From Vibrio mimicus CAIM 602 (GTDB lineage: Bacteria; Pseudomonadota; Gammaproteobacteria; Enterobacterales; Vibrionaceae): a stretch of DNA of 64,000 nucleotides. This document shows positions 62,853 through 64,000 of the stretch, in pieces. The notes under the pieces were generated by a model. The model was not told where the DNA came from. It searched no databases and was given only the letters and a program-made list of their open reading frames with translations. The DNA lies in the NCBI RefSeq assembly GCF_000338875.1, contig NZ_AOMO01000029.1:95055-159054 (forward strand), given 5' to 3'. The position numbers were made by a program, and so were the translations under genes. Every line of letters starts with the position of its first letter. Positions within the stretch are counted from its first letter, which is position 1.

Positions 62853-63434
62853 TTGGTCAACCGAGAGCAAACGAAAGCCAAAGTGTTGGTGGTGTATGCG
62901 CACCCCGATCCACAAAACTCCGTTGCCAATAAGGTGATGATTGAACACATTGCGGATTTAGAGCATGTATCGATTGTCGACCTCTACGCCACTTACCCCA
63001 ATTTCTTTATTGATGTGCATGTCGAACAGCAACGCCTGCGTGAGCATGATGTGCTGGTATTGCAGCATCCACTGTACATGTATTCCTGCCCTGCGCTCTT
63101 GAAAGAGTGGATCGATCGCGTTCTGAGTAAAGGCTTTGCTTTCGGTAAAAATAGCGCGCTGAAAGGTAAATTGTGGCGTAGCGTGATCACCACTGGTGGC
63201 AACCATACCGCTTATGATCAACGCGGTTATAACCGTTATCCGCTCAATGAAATCCTGCAGCCGTTTGAACTCAGTGCCGCTTTGTGTCAGATGGATTGGG
63301 TAGAGCCTTTGGTGCTCTACTGGTCACGCAACATCAGTGATGAAGAGCGTGAGCAGCATGCGCGGCGCTATCGGCAATGGTTACAAGAGATCGCCCACTG
63401 GCAAGGAGAGCCCTATGACGCCACTGACCAGTGA
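62853..63434 (+). CDS. kefG: KefB ancillary flavoprotein KefG
   Basis: A 193-residue flavodoxin-like quinone reductase homologue: [46 protein letters not shown] and [12 protein letters not shown]. It is needed for full activity of the glutathione-gated K+ efflux system KefB. The TTG at 62853 has GGAG eight bases upstream; the GTG at 62844 is the alternative start. It overlaps kefB by 20 bp. Confidence 0.9.
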   Translation: MVNREQTKAKVLVVYAHPDPQNSVANKVMIEHIADLEHVSIVDLYATYPNFFIDVHVEQQRLREHDVLVLQHPLYMYSCPALLKEWIDRVLSKGFAFGKNSALKGKLWRSVITTGGNHTAYDQRGYNRYPLNEILQPFELSAALCQMDWVEPLVLYWSRNISDEEREQHARRYRQWLQEIAHWQGEPYDATDQ

Positions 63435-64000
63435 TTTTCTCAGTAGCAGCGTGGTGTTTCTGGCCGCCGCAGTGATTGCAGTACCCATAGCGCAACGAGC
63501 TGGATTAGGTTCCGTGCTTGGCTATTTGTTGGCGGGGGTGGCGATTGGTCCATGGGGATTGGGCTTAATCCGCGATGTGGAAGCCATCATGCACTTTGCC
63601 GAGTTTGGTGTGGTGCTCCTACTTTTTCTGATTGGTTTAGAACTGAACCCGAAAAAACTGTGGAATTTGCGTGGGCCAATTTTAGGTCTGGGCGGTGCGC
63701 AGGTTGTGGTGACGACCGCAGTGCTCGCCAGTGTGGCTCATTTACTTGGGCTGAGTTGGCAAGGTGCTTTAGTGATTGGTATGGGGCTGGCACTCTCTTC
63801 AACCGCGATTGCGCTACGCGTGATAGAAGAACATGAGCTTACCCACACCGAAGCTGGACATTCAGGGTTCGCTGTACTGCTTTTTCAAGATATTGCCGTT
63901 ATTCCCATGTTGGCTCTGCTGCCGATTCTTGCGGGTAACAGCAGTGGTGATTGGCTGAGTGCACTCTGGATGATGGGCGGGATCGCTGCTTTACTGCTGG
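63415..64000 (+). CDS. kefB: Glutathione-regulated potassium/proton antiporter KefB (3' end beyond window)
   Basis: The frame is open from the ATG at 63415 to the window end (195 codons). It shows CPA2-antiporter helices: [37 protein letters not shown], and the family segments [13 protein letters not shown] and [16 protein letters not shown] with the functional Gln/Asp pair. KefB exports K+ when glutathione adducts form, acidifying the cell against electrophiles. The C-terminal RCK/TrkA-N domain is outside the window. GCAAGGAGAG provides the ribosome binding site within kefG. Confidence 0.93.
   Translation, partial: MTPLTSDFLSSSVVFLAAAVIAVPIAQRAGLGSVLGYLLAGVAIGPWGLGLIRDVEAIMHFAEFGVVLLLFLIGLELNPKKLWNLRGPILGLGGAQVVVTTAVLASVAHLLGLSWQGALVIGMGLALSSTAIALRVIEEHELTHTEAGHSGFAVLLFQDIAVIPMLALLPILAGNSSGDWLSALWMMGGIAALLL

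Overview
The window is a 64 kb piece of a gammaproteobacterial chromosome. Gene order and protein sequences point to Vibrio cholerae chromosome I or a very close relative (V. mimicus, V. metoecus or similar). The markers are groESL, epmB/efp, frdABCD, epmA, secB-gpsA-cysE, the virulence regulator aphA next to ppc, argE/argCBGH, oxyR, mrcA/pilMNOPQ, aroKB-damX-dam-rpe-gph-trpS, the secreted nuclease Xds, the ast cluster, crp and kefGB. Most of it is ordinary core genome: compact operons, single-copy housekeeping genes, clear Rho-independent terminators, and no tRNA, rRNA, CRISPR array or prophage that I can see.

Layout: 1-2.3 kb holds small genes of metabolism or unknown role and a SufR-like regulator. 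2.26-7.53 kb is the groESL heat-shock operon, whose groEL stop codon is split by a 3.15 kb group II intron. 7.7-17.9 kb carries a secreted/outer-surface protein, EF-P and its two modification enzymes (EpmB, EpmA), fumarate reductase, a rhodanese, SecB, GpsA and CysE. 18-27.7 kb has aphA, ppc and the arginine biosynthesis cluster (argE diverging from argCBGH). 27.8-31.7 kb is a redox block: a flavin disulfide reductase, a peroxiredoxin-glutaredoxin fusion and OxyR. 31.8-38.8 kb is mrcA (PBP1A) diverging from the type IV pilus/DNA-uptake operon pilMNOPQ. 39-45.7 kb is the aroK-aroB-damX-dam-rpe-gph-trpS string. 45.9-51.9 kb has a periplasmic binding protein, Xds, RimO and PabA. 52.4-57.1 kb is arginine catabolism (astC/argD, astA, astD and a DUF1338 enzyme). 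57.2-64 kb holds crp, prkB, yheU, yheT, a TIGR02444 gene, the ABC-F ATPase YheS and the KefG/KefB potassium efflux system, with kefB running off the window.

The accessory element is the group II intron (4336-7485). It begins inside the groEL stop codon, so the codon is TAG before splicing and TAA after splicing, and GroEL is unchanged either way. Its reverse transcriptase/maturase/HNH protein is broken by one in-frame TAA. Between that gene and domain V lies a separate 50-residue ORF that looks like a DUF1508 (YegP-type) protein, an unexpected passenger for a group II intron. Two further single-nucleotide lesions interrupt adjacent core genes, mrcA and pilM. These may be real mutations or consensus errors in the assembly, and raw reads would decide.
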